From NCBI RefSeq assembly GCF_000004825.1, contig NW_008805071.1:1426001-1490000 (forward strand): 64,000 nucleotides of DNA, written 5' to 3'. Below, piece after piece: positions 35,512 to 47,360 of the stretch. The stretch comes from Heterostelium album PN500 (Eukaryota; Evosea; Eumycetozoa; Acytosteliales; Acytosteliaceae). Both the position numbers and the translations under genes were made by a program. Position 1 is the first letter of the stretch; the number at the start of each line of letters is the position of its first letter. A model generated the notes under the pieces. The model saw only the letters and a list, made by a program, of their open reading frames with translations, was not told where the DNA came from and did no database searches.

Positions 35512-36157
35512 TTTATATATGTTGTTTTGTTTTGTTTTGTTTATTAACTATAATTAAGTTATTATTTATATAATTAATTATCTGTTTATAGTATAAAATT
35601 CAATTTCGAAATGAAAATATTTCAAATATATTGGTTAAAAGGTTGAAAAGAATACTGACTAAATAGATTATAATTATCAAAAAAGTTTAATGGTGATGAA
35701 CAACAAACCACACCATCACCATTAAAAATGAAAAAAAATTAAAAAATAATTAAAAAACAACAACAATTTTTTAAATTAAATCAATTGAGTACTGACTTTG
35801 TGGGGTACCCCACAAAAACCAAAATAAAAGTTGTAAATGTGCTCATTTCATTTTTATTTTTTTTGTTTTTCCCGATTTCCGTTTGATTTAACTTGATTAG
35901 GCTTTTTTTTTTTAATAGATCAATCATTCCATCATCGGACCTTTTAGAAGTGAAAAACAATAAAAAAAGTAATTCTAAAAATAAAGGTATATTTTCAGAG
36001 ATCAAATTAAACTTTAAATCAATAGAGTAGAGTTAAAGATATTTATTAATTAAGATAGAGTTTAAAATGTAAATATAAACAAAATTTTTTTTTTTTTAGT
36101 GTTCTTAGCAACATTTCTTTTTTGCATTCTTCTTCCCCCATTTAAATTAAAATCAAA
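35512..36157. promoter_or_regulatory. 646 bp divergent promoter region, aldolase / alpha-mannosidase
   Basis: AT-rich spacer between two genes transcribed away from each other. Its only GC-rich part is the palindrome at 35797-35816. T-runs occur on both sides (35860-35915; 36087-36098), as in dictyostelid promoters. No other gene seen. Confidence 0.6.
35797..35816. promoter_or_regulatory. perfect 20 bp palindrome, possible factor-binding site
   Basis: TTTGTGGGGTACCCCACAAA reads the same on both strands. Each half holds TGTGGGG / CCCCACA, close to the G-box (GBF site) and, on the CCCACAA side, to the DUSE core. It lies 286 bp before the aldolase start and 342 bp before the mannosidase start. 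Such a symmetric site would suit a dimeric factor acting on both genes. Confidence 0.45.
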
Positions 36158-39100
36158 ATGATAAAAAGTGTAATTTTATTTGTATTTTTATTATTATCTA
36201 CTATCTATGTTTGTTCAAAACCAATCGATAGCAAACAAGACAATCAAAGATTAAATGTATTTTTAATACCTCATAGTCATTGTGGTAATTATTAATTTTT
36301 CGAGAATTATTGACATTAATGACTTTTTGTTAATATATTTTATTTTAGATGTTGGATGGGTACAAACATACGAACAATACTATACCGAAAATGTTACAGT
36401 TATACTAACAGGTGTTATTGAATCTCTCTTAAAAGATCCATCGAAAAGATTCAATTGGGCTGAAGTGTAAGTTGTTTTATTTAGAATTTGTACAAATGAT
36501 TCTGGTGCACTAAAAAAGAATGTTCAACTAAAAAAAACAAACGTTCTTCCATTTCCAACCTCGATTTAGAATTTATTTTGAAAGATGGTGGAGTGAACAA
36601 ACCGATTGGACTAAATCAATGGTTCGAGAGTTGGTCCAGAATCAACAGCTTGAGTTCATCGGTGGTGGATGGGCACAGAACGACGAAGCTGTCGCTCACT
36701 ATCAGGCGGTGATCAATCAGATGACTCTGGGCCATCAGTTCCTTCTCGGTGAATTTGGAGTGACCCCGAAAGTGGGCTGGCAAATCGATCCGTTTGGAGC
36801 TTCGAATCTCACACCTATGCTGTTCCGACTGATGGGATTCCAGTATCATGTTATCGACCGAGTCGATCAACGTTTGAAATACCAATTCAATGCATCGCCA
36901 GATATAGTTGGATCCGGTTCATTGATAGACGATCGTTCCTTTGAATTCAATTGGTATCCATCCGCTAGCTATTCCCGATCACTCTCCATCTTTACTCATA
37001 TTCTCGATGACCATTACAATACACCAGAGATTTGCTACCAGAATGCTTCCGACCCTGTAAACATTACCTGTACAGGATTTGATTTTGAAAGTAATCCACA
37101 AATAAATCCACCAATCACCCCCGAAAATATAGCGGAAAGAGCAGATATTCTTCTGGAAATTGTAAGGCAGCGTTCACTCTATTATCGTCATAACAATTTA
37201 CTGGTTCCATTTGGAAGTGATTTTAGTTTCCAGGAAGCCAGTATGCAATTTGGCAATATGGATCTGCTAATAGCCTATATCAATTCAAACAGCTCCTATA
37301 ATGTAAATATTAGATATGCGACACTGAGCGAGTACTTCCAGGCGGTGGAAATGGAAACACAACCCTCGGATTTCCCAGATGTTAGTGACACCGATTATTT
37401 CACCTATACCCAGTGTCTTGCCAACGACTATGCTAATTTTAATAATTGTATAAACTATTGGTCAGGATACTTCACTAGTTTCCCACTACTCAAGCAGACT
37501 GTACGAGATTCGGATTCAATTCTTAGAAGTATTGAAATTCTATTTTCATTGGCTAGTGCAACGCCAAGTTCTGAATATACATTCGATAGTCAATTTGTAT
37601 TCGAAGCACTAGAGTTACACAGGAATGTTAGTGGTATTCTTACACACCATGATGCTGTTACTGGAACTGCCAAGGAATATGTTAGGAACGATTACTTCAA
37701 TATGCTATGGAGTGCTCAAAATACATCGTTGGATTCAATACCATCGATGGTATCATATTTACTGGCGAACGAATCAATAGAGTATGGATTTGACTATCAA
37801 GATATATTACTCAAAGGTATGACTATTGGACAAGTGGTGGTTGTTTCATTGAGTAATAGTTTGGCATGGAGTAGAGTGGAGTACGTAGACATTCCAGTGG
37901 GTATTCAAAACTATGCAGTGTATGACTATAATCAGCAACCTATACCGTCACAGTTAGTTCAAAGATTGGATACTGACGAATGGCATTTATATTTCGAAGC
38001 GTCAGTTCCAGCTTTGGGTATCACCACCTACTTTATCATGTGCATAGGCAATCGAGATAATCAATTTGAATACGTACCGAATCAAGGAGAACTATATTAT
38101 CCAATACCAGCATATAGATCAATACCAAATGAAATTATTTCATATGGCAATTGCCAAGATGAGGGCATGGATATAGTGATCATCGGAAACGATCAATTCC
38201 AACTTCATTTCCAAATGAATCCTTCTAATAATTATTTATTAGAATTGAAATATTATATGGATTTGAACAGCAGTGGAAATAGAATAGAATTAAATCAAAA
38301 GCTATATGAATACGATTCAATGCACGATGATTGCTATCATTTCAGAGTACATGGAGAACCACATCCACTTGATGCAACATCCGCTCAGTTCTATCTAACG
38401 GAGGGACCACTTTTATCAATGGTAATCATTGTCTATAGTAATAATGTTACACAGCTATTCACTGTTTACAATTCGACATCCGCCAAGTCTGGGACTATTG
38501 CACAGGAAGATCAATATTTTGAAATCGAGAATATTGTTAGTGTTGGATACAACTATGAAATCTCCATGAGATTCAACTCATCTATTAGCAATGGTGCTAC
38601 CTTTTATTCAAACAATGGATTGGAAACAATTAAAAGGGAATGGATGGAGAAATTTAATGACTCTGATGTTTCAAGTTTAATCGTTGGTAATTTCTATCCA
38701 TCTATAAACACCGCTATAATTAAAGATTCAAACTCTGAGCTGGCAGTTCTTCATAGACAGTCTATGGGTGTAAGCAGTCAAGCCAATGGACTACTAGAGT
38801 TCCTATTGATACGACGTTCAGACAATATACAAACCTCTATTCATGAAGCATTGAACGATACAAGTACAACCCGTATTAAATCCAGAATATTAGTTGGACA
38901 ACCAGAGAGAGTAGAACTTCTTCGAGCTCAACACACTCTGATCCATGAGAACCCATTACTCAAGATGTTTGCACCGATCAAAGGTAATTCGATAGTTCAG
39001 TGGTGTAAAAAGATGTCGACATTTTATAGTCCACTTGGTCAAAACAACAATCCATTCCCTCAGAATCTACATTTACTTTCATTGAATAGGCAATGGGATA

Positions 39101-39390
39101 ATAGTGATCAGATGATTATGAGACTAATCAATATTTATCAAGTTGATCAAAACAATGTTTTCTCTCAACCAATTACTATATCACTAGGTCAATTATTTAA
39201 CAGGTTCAATATTACATCGGTTCAACAAACTACTTTATCAGCCAATTCCATCATCGCTAGCAATACAACCACTCATCAAACTACCATTACACTCAATCCA
39301 ATTGAGATTCTAACATTTACATTATCTTTTTACAATTTAGATCAAACAGAAATTGATCAAAATCAAATTGTTCAAATGACTATTAAATAA
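36158..39390 (+). CDS. manA: lysosomal alpha-mannosidase (glycoside hydrolase family 38), 1021 residues
   Basis: Removes alpha-mannose from N-glycans in lysosomes. Exons 36158-36284, 36349-36466, 36570-39390, phases 1 and 2. The N-terminus has a signal peptide (MIKSVILFVFLLLSTIYVCS). HSHCDVGW at 39-46 is the zinc-binding entry motif, split by the first intron; WQIDPFGAS contains the nucleophile Asp; LTHHDAVTGTAK carries further metal/active-site His. Many Asn-x-Ser/Thr sites fit a secreted or lysosomal glycoprotein. The C-terminal beta-sandwich part (about 430 onward) is typical. In D. discoideum, alpha-mannosidase is a classic developmentally regulated lysosomal enzyme. The gene converges with the beta-helix gene, leaving 15 bp between stop codons. 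Confidence 0.95.
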
Positions 39391-39405
39391 ATTTTTATAA
39401 TTTTA

Positions 39406-41408
39406 TTAATAGTTAATATTGCATGAACTACCTGAGTAATTTGGGAAGCATTGACATGATGTAACTTGTCCACTTGTGGTAATGGTGGCGATACCATTGT
39501 AGCATTCCCCGAGAACACCATATGCAACTGGCTATGTATTTTGAAAATATATAAAATATTAATATTTGTTCAATAATCATTTTTAATATTAGTGATACAC
39601 TTACATAAGCTAAAGAATTATCAATAACGAGAGGAACGCTGTAAAGTGTGTTTGATGTAATGATATCAGTTGAAACATTGACAGTGTTTACATTGCTAAA
39701 AACGTTACTATTGAAAGTGTCGTAAAGTTGATTTACTTTGTTGGTGTTTCCAATGAATTTTCCACCATAGAGCATTGTTGGGTATCCACCACCTCCGAAA
39801 TACATAGCTCCACCTTGAATAGTTGCTGTAATAATAGTTTGTTAGCAAACTATCAATTTCATTTAAAGTATTCCAAAAAATACTTACCAGAGTTGGCATT
39901 GAACAAGGATCCACTAAAATAGTAAGAAGATGTTTGTTTGCTATACTGTAATTCAGAAAAAGGTTTGTAAGGTGTTTAGTGAGTGGACTTATTAGAGTAT
40001 TTTTTTAAACTACTTACAATTGCACCACCTGTCTTAGCAACATTATTGAAAAATTGAGAATCTTCTATCATATTGTAATATCCAGCGTTTGAAGTGTAAA
40101 TAGCTCCACCAGAGTAGGCTGTTGAGCCAGTGAAGGAAGAGTTTCTGATGTTGACATTACCATTTGCAAAAATAGCTCCTCCATACATAGTGGCTCTAGA
40201 ACCAACAAGCGTGCAGTTTTCCATATTCAAAGATGAAATTGAGTAGATAGAACCACCATAGTATGCGGAATCATCGGAAAACTCACAATTTTGCAAAGTC
40301 AAATAGTTAGCATAGATGGAACCACCAGAACCCATACCTAAAACAATGTTTTGAATAAACTTGGTTCCTACAATCGAAGACATTTGTCCGTTGAAGTAGA
40401 TAGCACCACCATAAGCGTTACCTACGCTGGATCCAACATTCTTATAGAAAGTACTGTTTTGGATAGACAAAAAGTTGGAAACGTAGAGGGCACCAGCAAT
40501 AATAGCACCAGTATTCTCAGAGAATGTTGAGTTGTTGACATTGAGAATGGAAGCATAGATTGCACCGGCATAGTTATAGGCAGTGTTCATCGAAATGTTA
40601 GAGTTGGTAATAGTTACAATATCGGAACCTTCGGCAGTGGCAATGGCACCACCATTATTTTGAGCAATACAGCTGAAAATAGTCGAGTTGATAACAGATA
40701 CAACCATACCGTCTGAATAGATGCAACCACCATTACTCTTTACACTGGCTTCAGAGATAGTAGTATTGACAAATTCAAGATTTGGTGAACCATTTACACC
40801 AGAATAGGTCACAGAAACAAGACCTCCATTGAAAGAACCACTGTATCCACCACCAATCAAAGTGAATCCTTCGAAAACAATATCAGTTTTATAGGATAAA
40901 TTGATATTTGCAAATGGACCCTAAAGATTTATGATAATAAAATTAGAATATTAAAATTTTAAGAAAATTAAATATATAAATAAATAAAAATAGAAACATA
41001 CATTGCATTGGTAAACAGAATTGGAACCACCGACGAAAACATGAATATAAGATTCTGGAAGACCGATTATAGTACCCGGACAATCATTATAGTTCAATCC
41101 ATCAGCCAAAACAACAACTGTTGTGGTATATGATGGATTATTTTGCACAGTTTGTTGTAAATAGGAAATACAACTGACGGTGGATGGACATGTTCTAAAG
41201 ATAAAATAAAAAAAAATTAATTTAATATTATGAAAAAACAATTTTGAGAATGTTAAACTTACTCAACTTGTAATTGAATACTTTGACATGATTGAAGAGA
41301 TGTATTGACAACACAAACCAATGTGTTGGAATCGATTTCTACTGCTTTGGTAGTAGTAAAAATATTTACAGATAATAATAAAACGAAAAAGTAAATGTTT
41401 CTATTCAT
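39406..41408 (-). CDS. secreted right-handed beta-helix protein with Cys-rich EGF-like tail, 548 residues
   Basis: Six exons: 41263-41408, 41002-41194, 40018-40920, 39888-39945, 39605-39825, 39406-39531; phases 2, 0, 0, 1, 0. The N-terminus is a signal peptide (MNRNIYFFVLLLSVNIFTTTKA). The middle has about ten tandem repeats built on GGAIY/GGxI and NSTF/NSxF, the pattern of parallel beta-helices and of chlamydial Pmp repeats. The last exon codes a small Cys-rich module (CQCFPNYSGSSC), EGF-like. There is no membrane anchor or obvious catalytic residue set. The protein should be exported or sit on the cell surface. Dictyostelids carry families of such proteins; the role is unknown. Its downstream neighbour on the right is a decayed tandem copy. 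Confidence 0.85.
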
Positions 41409-41896
41409 TTTTTTAGTATTTGATTTTAAAAAAAAGATACTAGTTATGTATTTATATCAAAAAAATAAATAAGTGATTTAGCTTTTGTTTAAAAAACTAA
41501 GATCTGCCAATAAAAAAAGATTTTTAATGAAAATATCTAAAAAATCTCGACAGTCTTGGTATTAAACAAAAAAAGGGTGAAATTTTCTTTGGTTTTTGAG
41601 TTTGACGAGGTTTTTTTTGGTATGATAAAAACGCACAGAAAGATTTTTACATCACACATAATTTGACAATAAAATATGTCGATATTTATAAATTTATTTT
41701 GGAAAATTTGACTTTTAGGATTTTTTTCAGAGTAAAGTGACGTCACTTTTGATGAAACTTCTTTAGATTTTTCATTCTATTTGAATCTCAATGAAATCAA
41801 ATAACAGTGATAAAATCTTTTTAAAAGAGGGGTCAAAATTAACAAAGGTCAGGATATCCAAGTGGATCAGATTCTGAATTTCGAAAAAAAATTTTA
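41409..41896. other. spacer between the two beta-helix copies
   Basis: Promoter region of the intact beta-helix gene and 3' flank of the broken copy. AT-rich with T-runs; no gene. The 69-codon minus-strand frame at 41537-41746 has no coding features. Confidence 0.55.
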
Positions 41897-43403
41897 TTAG
41901 TTGTTATTGCATGAACTACCTGAGTAATTTGGGAAGCATTGGCATGATGTAACTTGACCACCTGTGGAAATGGTAGCAATACCATTGAAACAATCTCCCA
42001 GAACTCCATATGCAACTGGCTAATGAATGATTTGAAAAAATAATAGAAAAAAATTTAATAATTTCAATAAATATTTTTGATAATAATAATACATACATAT
42101 ACCAAAGAATCATCGGTAACGAGTGGAACACTGTAAAGGGTGGGCGATATCAAGATATCAACTGAAATATTGACAGTGTTTACATTTTTGATCATGTCAG
42201 TATTGAAAGTATTGTAAGTTGGATTCATCAAATTGGAGTTTGATATGAATTTACCACCATAAAACATTTTTGGGTATCCACCACCGCTGAAATACATGGC
42301 GCCACCCTGAATAGTTGCTGTAATAATAGTTTGTTAGTAATTTTTAATTCATTGAATAATACTAAAAAAAAAAAAATTTACCAGAGTTGGCATTGAACAA
42401 GGTACCACTCAAAAAGAAAGAAGATGTTTGTCTGCTGTACTAAAGATAAAAAAAAAAGTTTGTTTTAGAACTAGAAAGTTTAGTGGAGAATTCATTTTTA
42501 AACTACTTACAATTGCACCACCTGAACATTATTGAAAAATTGAGAATCTTCGATCATATTGGTAGATCCAGCATTTTGAGTATAGATAGCTCCTCCAGAG
42601 TTGGCAGTTGCACCATTGAAGAAAGTGTTATTGATGTTGACATTACCATTTGCCAAAATAGCTCCTCCATATAAATCAGCACTTGAACCAACAAACGAAC
42701 AACTACTGACAACTAATGATGAAATCGAGTAAATAGAGCCTCCAAAGTATGCGTTATCACTGGAGAATTGACAATCTTGTAAAACCATATTATCAGCATA
42801 GATGGAACCACCAGAACCCATACCTAGTACAGAGTTTTGAATAAACGTGGTTCCAACTATAGAAGACATTTGTCCGTTGAAGTAGATGGCACCACCATTA
42901 CCGTTGTGGGTTGCAATATTTCGATAGAAAGTACTATTTTGAATCGATATGAAGGTGGAAACGTAGAGCGCACCGGCACTTGAGGCAGCACTATTATAGT
43001 AGAAGGTGGAGTTGTTGACATACAGCAGAGGGGTATAGACTGCACCAGCATAGTTTTAGGCAGTGTTCATCGAAATGTTAGAATTGATAACATATACACT
43101 CTGGGTTACGCCTTCGGCAGTGGCAATGGCACCACCATTATTTTGAGCCATACAGTTGAAGATAGTCGAGTTGATAACAGATACAACCATACCGTCTGAA
43201 TAGATGCAACCACCATTACTCTTTACACTCGCTCCAGAGATAGTAGTATTGACAAATTCAAGATTTGGTGAACCACTAAAACCAGAATATGTCACAGAAA
43301 CAAGACCTCCATTGAAAGAACCACTGTATCCACCACCAATCAAAGTGAATCCTTCGAAAACAATATCAGTTTTATAGGATAAATTGATATTTGCAAATGG
43401 ACC
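41897..43403 (-). pseudogene. broken tandem copy of the beta-helix gene (exons 3-6 only)
   Basis: Exons equivalent to 3-6 are present at 42518-43403, 42382-42439, 42097-42317 and 41897-42019, with the same splice sites and nearly equal lengths. Identity to the intact copy is high (the first ~150 bases of exon 3 are almost unchanged). Exon 3 has an in-frame TAA where the intact gene has a Tyr codon (about 43056) and lacks seven bases near its end (about 42527), shifting the frame before the splice site. Exons 1 and 2 are missing from their expected place; only a possible trace of exon 2 (ATTGG.ACCACC, near 43474-43488) remains. The last exons are still open, so decay looks recent. Confidence 0.85.
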
Positions 43404-43506
43404 CTAAAGTTTTATGATAATAATATTAAACTATTTCTAATTAAATATAGAAACAACATGGTTTTCTAATTTATTAGTCAATTGGTACCACCATTTAATA
43501 AAAAAA

Positions 43507-43695
43507 ATGAATAGAAACTTTTACCTTTTCGTTTTATTATTATCTGTAAATATTTTTACTACTACCAAAGCAGTAGAAATCGATTCCAACACATTGGTTT
43601 GTGTTGTCAATACATCTCTTCAATCATGTCAAAGTATTCAATCACAAGTTGAGTAAGTTTAACATTCTCAAAATTGTTTTTTCATAATATTAACG
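43507..43695 (+). pseudogene. inverted copy of beta-helix exon 1 plus start of intron 1
   Basis: On the plus strand, ATG 43507 to the donor at 43653 is a near-identical 146-base copy of exon 1 of the beta-helix gene, including its signal peptide (MNRNFYLFVLLLSVNIFTTT) and the donor GTAAGT. About 40 bases of intron 1 follow with almost no change, then homology stops near 43695. No exon 2 follows. It lies only 103 bp from exon 3 of the broken copy, in the opposite direction. It looks like the 5' end of that copy, turned around by a local inversion. Confidence 0.8.
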
Positions 43696-44244
43696 TTCAT
43701 ACCCCAGAGTCGAGCAAACAAAGATTTTTAAAAAAAATCTAAAGATGATGGTAACGAAAAATTTGAATAAATTTGCACTGGTATTCAAGATGACGAAAAT
43801 TTTGTTTGAGAAGAAAAAGATCTTTTCTGAAAAATAAATTAAAAAAAATATATGGTCAACATCCTAATAACTTATTCTTAGTCTTTGTGTCTATTTTTGT
43901 TAAAGAAAATTACATTTGAAGCAAAAAAAAAATAAAAGAATCTAATAGTGATATTGTAAAATAATAATATTTCAAGATTATGTTCTTTGGAAGAGAATCT
44001 TTCATTCGCCATTATGAAAAAGTGATGCCGTATGATTGTTTTCAATAGAATGATAATTTTTTATTATTGATTAAAATATAAATAAAAATAAATATGATAT
44101 TCCAATGATGAGATTAAAGTTGCAAGTTAAACATTATTCCACAAAAAAAAAAAAAAAAAAAAAAAATCAATTTTTGGAGGGAAATTTAAAAGTTAGTAAG
44201 GTTGTTATGCAATAACATATATTAATTACTGTAATTGATAGATA
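43696..44244. other. spacer, promoter of RNase H2B
   Basis: AT-rich, with poly-A (44142-44166). No gene or further beta-helix homology was seen. Confidence 0.55.
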
Positions 44245-45598
44245 ATGGGAAGAAAGAAAACAAGTAAATCAATTGATGACAGTTTCAATGAGGATGATGA
44301 ATTCGATCTAGATGACCCATCATCAAAACAAAAGGATGAAGTAGTAGAGGACGACGATGATATTGATGTAGAAGAAGAGGAAGAGGAAGAGGAAGATGAT
44401 ACATCTAAGAAGAGAAAAAGAGTTACAAGATCAACAATAAAGAAGCCTGCTGCTGCGGTAAAAGCTGATCCTGCCACTACACAACTTCCATATCAAGATA
44501 GAATATTCATTGTATATAATCATGAGAATAATTTAAATAAAGATATAAATAATAATAATAATAATAATCAAAATAATCAAAATAATAATGATAAAGATGA
44601 AAATAAAGATAAAGATAATAATTTAACTATTGTATCAATTTTAAATCCGAAATCGAGTAAGTTTATTTATATTTAAAATTAGAATGTACAAATCAATCAT
44701 TTACTAATGTAATGCGTTACTCACTCATTTCAGATAATGAAACAAGATATATTGTAGATAGAAAGAATCAAATTGTAATGGAGATTAATAACTATAAGGA
44801 ATCACCTTCATCTTGGTTTATGAATAATGGTGTTAGACATGGTATGTTAAGTTTGAATTCGATTATTAATCAAATTGGTTGAAAGAATAACTAATCTTTA
44901 TTTGTTATTTTTATAAAGATGGATCATTATATATGAGTTGTCCAATTGATCCTTTGTTCTTGATAATCGGTTATCTCGAGAGATCTAGAAGTCAGAGTGG
45001 AGGCAACGCTTCGGACTCTGGTGGAAATGTATCGAAAGTTCAGTTTGTTGAGAAATCACAGTTGGAGAGTGACCAACCCGGTAAGGAACTGAAAGCAGCT
45101 GGCTACACATTCACACACGAACAACTAGAGTTGATATGTGACCATACAACGCTCTACTCGAGTGATCTCTATAGGCTGAGCGACGACCGACTACTCCTCT
45201 GGCTAAAGTGCAAGGCAAGATCGCTTGCCACCTACTTGGAGACCTCGAACACCAATATCTACCGTGCATCCTCACTGACCACCAACAAAGCCGGCACGAC
45301 CAAGCTGCAGTGGTTACAGATGGCTCTCGAGTTCCTCAGTGAGTATCTCAACGAGAAATGGATGCTAAAGTTGCGTGAATCTTTGATATCAAACAAAACA
45401 TCAGCAGCAAGCAATTCTACAACTGCCGACGATTCCAACTTGATTTACAATGCTCGTATGGAACAATTTGCACTGCCCGACTCAATAGCCAACAACAACA
45501 ACAATAGCTCTGCTGCCACCAAGAAGAAGTCTGCCACCAAAGCAAAACTAGCAGTTGCACCCAAACAGAATTCAAAGATATCAGATTTCTTTAAGTAA
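44245..45598 (+). CDS. rnaseh2b: ribonuclease H2 subunit B, 399 residues
   Basis: Accessory subunit of the nuclear enzyme that removes ribonucleotides and RNA-DNA hybrids. Exons 44245-44656, 44734-44841, 44919-45598, both junctions phase 1. The N-terminal 60 residues are acidic and Lys-rich. The fold begins at DRIFIVYN; an Asn run interrupts an early loop; then TIVSILNPKSS, RYIVDRKNQIVMEINNYKES, SSWFMNNGVRHDGSLYMS and CPIDPLFLIIGYLERS, which match the family triple-barrel region. LLLWLKCKARSLATYLE lies in the helical part. The C-terminus ends QNSKISDFFK, a PCNA-interacting (PIP) box as in human RNASEH2B. The catalytic subunit is elsewhere. Confidence 0.85.
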
Positions 45599-45731
45599 AA
45601 TGATAAATAACTAGTTATTATATATTATTTTTTGCTTAAACAAATAATGTTTTTATTGCTTATTATTTATTATAATATGCTTAAATACTTTTTTTGGGGA
45701 GTATTGTTGTTTGTGTAATAGTAACTTCATT

Positions 45732-46733
45732 TTATAAATCTAATCCTAAACTAAGTGCAAAGTCGGTTCTTTCACCGATGGTATGGGTGAATAGACATTG
45801 AATGAAAACAGAGTGAGCGACGTTGTGCTTCAAACCAAGGAGTAACTCCCACTTGGAAGCATATTTGTTACTAGTTCTACGTACACCTAGCTCGGTTGCA
45901 GAGGCGACATGAACGATCTTGTATTCTACAGTATCGTGACTTTGAATTTGTGAATTGGTTGATTTCGGTGATGTTGATAATAACTTGGAGTTACTATCTT
46001 CTTTAATGCTATTGCTACTACTACTGCTGCTGCTGTTGTTATTGAAAATCGATTGTGTGTAACTGTTGATGCTTTGAGCGAGACGGCTGCTTGACAACTC
46101 GAGACTCGACAACATGGTGGTTCCGCGAATCGAAAAGAATATATGATGTTTCATTTGGAGAATACCTGCATTTCTGTTGAGTGGTGCACTGATCTGCCAC
46201 CAACCAAACGGACCAAACACTGTCAGCTTCGGGTGGAGGAATGGCGATACTCGCAGTTGTTGGGAAGAGATTCCCCGCATGCGGAGTCCCGTTCCTACAC
46301 CAAATTGAACCACCGATCCCATACGTGTTTTGTAGCTGGAATAGAGATTTGGAACCATCACTCCGATTTGGTGCTCACGAACGCCACGTGCATTCTCACC
46401 GCTGCTTATGAACGACTTGATGTGGGTCGAGTGGTTGGGCAGGTCGTAGCTGAGCTTGACACGCGAATCAATGGAACGACCAGAGATACGAACACCATCG
46501 GCAAGATTATACTGTACAAAAGCAAAGAGATTACCGGCATCGGTAGTGGCTTGGAACAGCTTGAATTTCGAGGGAATATTGACTGGATCCATCAGGGTAT
46601 TACCACTTATATCGATTGGCAAACGCTTTATATCTCTAAGACTTAGTGGTCTACCTCTTGTTTCACTGATCTTTTTGTTCTGTCTATCCATTTCAAACAG
46701 AATATCTTCAGTTGATGTTGAAAATCCACTCAT
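45732..46733 (-). CDS. unrecognised 333-residue protein, possible mitochondrial beta-barrel
   Basis: One intronless frame from ATG 46733 (MSGFSTSTEDILFEMDRQ) to TAA. It has no signal peptide or helical membrane span. Much of it alternates polar and hydrophobic residues (LFAFVQYNLADGVRISGRS; VVQFGVGTGLRMRGIS; HIFFSIRGTTMLSSLELSSS), typical of beta-barrels. The end, FALSLGLDL, resembles the beta-signal that the SAM complex reads in mitochondrial outer-membrane proteins. A Ser/Asn insert sits near residue 235. Tom40/VDAC-type or Sam50-related identity could not be confirmed by motif. The coding call is firm; the barrel idea is inference. Confidence 0.55.
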   Translation of the reverse strand: MSGFSTSTEDILFEMDRQNKKISETRGRPLSLRDIKRLPIDISGNTLMDPVNIPSKFKLFQATTDAGNLFAFVQYNLADGVRISGRSIDSRVKLSYDLPNHSTHIKSFISSGENARGVREHQIGVMVPNLYSSYKTRMGSVVQFGVGTGLRMRGISSQQLRVSPFLHPKLTVFGPFGWWQISAPLNRNAGILQMKHHIFFSIRGTTMLSSLELSSSRLAQSINSYTQSIFNNNSSSSSSSNSIKEDSNSKLLSTSPKSTNSQIQSHDTVEYKIVHVASATELGVRRTSNKYASKWELLLGLKHNVAHSVFIQCLFTHTIGERTDFALSLGLDL

Positions 46734-47360
46734 TCTTTTATTTTTTTTAATTTACTTTAACAATTATTATATACAAATATTAATTACAATAATAACAATA
46801 CAATATTATAAATATCTTTTCTTTCTCTTTCACAGCCTCTCTTAATATTACAATTTAAATTGACTATGTGGAATTGATGAGTCAAAAGTCAGATAACATT
46901 TTTTTAATAAAAAAAATAAAAAATAACAAAAAATAAAAATCTGTGATCACTTTGTTTTTTTTTTTGCTGAACAAAACCATTTAATTATGATGATGCAAGA
47001 TCACACTAATGGAGATTTATATAAAATCGTCAACACTTTACAAAATTGGAAATTTAAAATTAATTTTATATTGACCCTAAACTAAATAAGTCGCATTTCT
47101 AATTCCTATGATATTTTACAAATATATTTTTTTTTCAATATGCAAAACAAAATACTATATTAATTAATCATTGTTTATTCACTGGATGGTAGAAAAAAAA
47201 AGACTTTTTTTTTTTTTTTGGTCAAATTAATTTGATTCTTCACACTCTGACTTCAATCAATCAGAGAGATTATTAATTAAAATTTTTTAATTTTTTTTCA
47301 CTGAATTATCATAATATTAGATAAACAAATGAAATAAGATAGATAGATAGATAGATAGAT
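46734..47360. promoter_or_regulatory. divergent spacer between the putative barrel protein and COG2
   Basis: 627 bp of AT-rich sequence with T-runs (47206-47219). No gene. It ends in an (AGAT)n repeat touching the COG2 start codon. Confidence 0.5.
47338..47360. repeat. (AGAT)n microsatellite abutting the COG2 start codon
   Basis: Nearly six GATA/AGAT units end immediately before ATG 47361, so they form the last part of the 5' leader. A similar (AGAT)n array occurs in an intron of the TIM50 gene. Confidence 0.9.
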
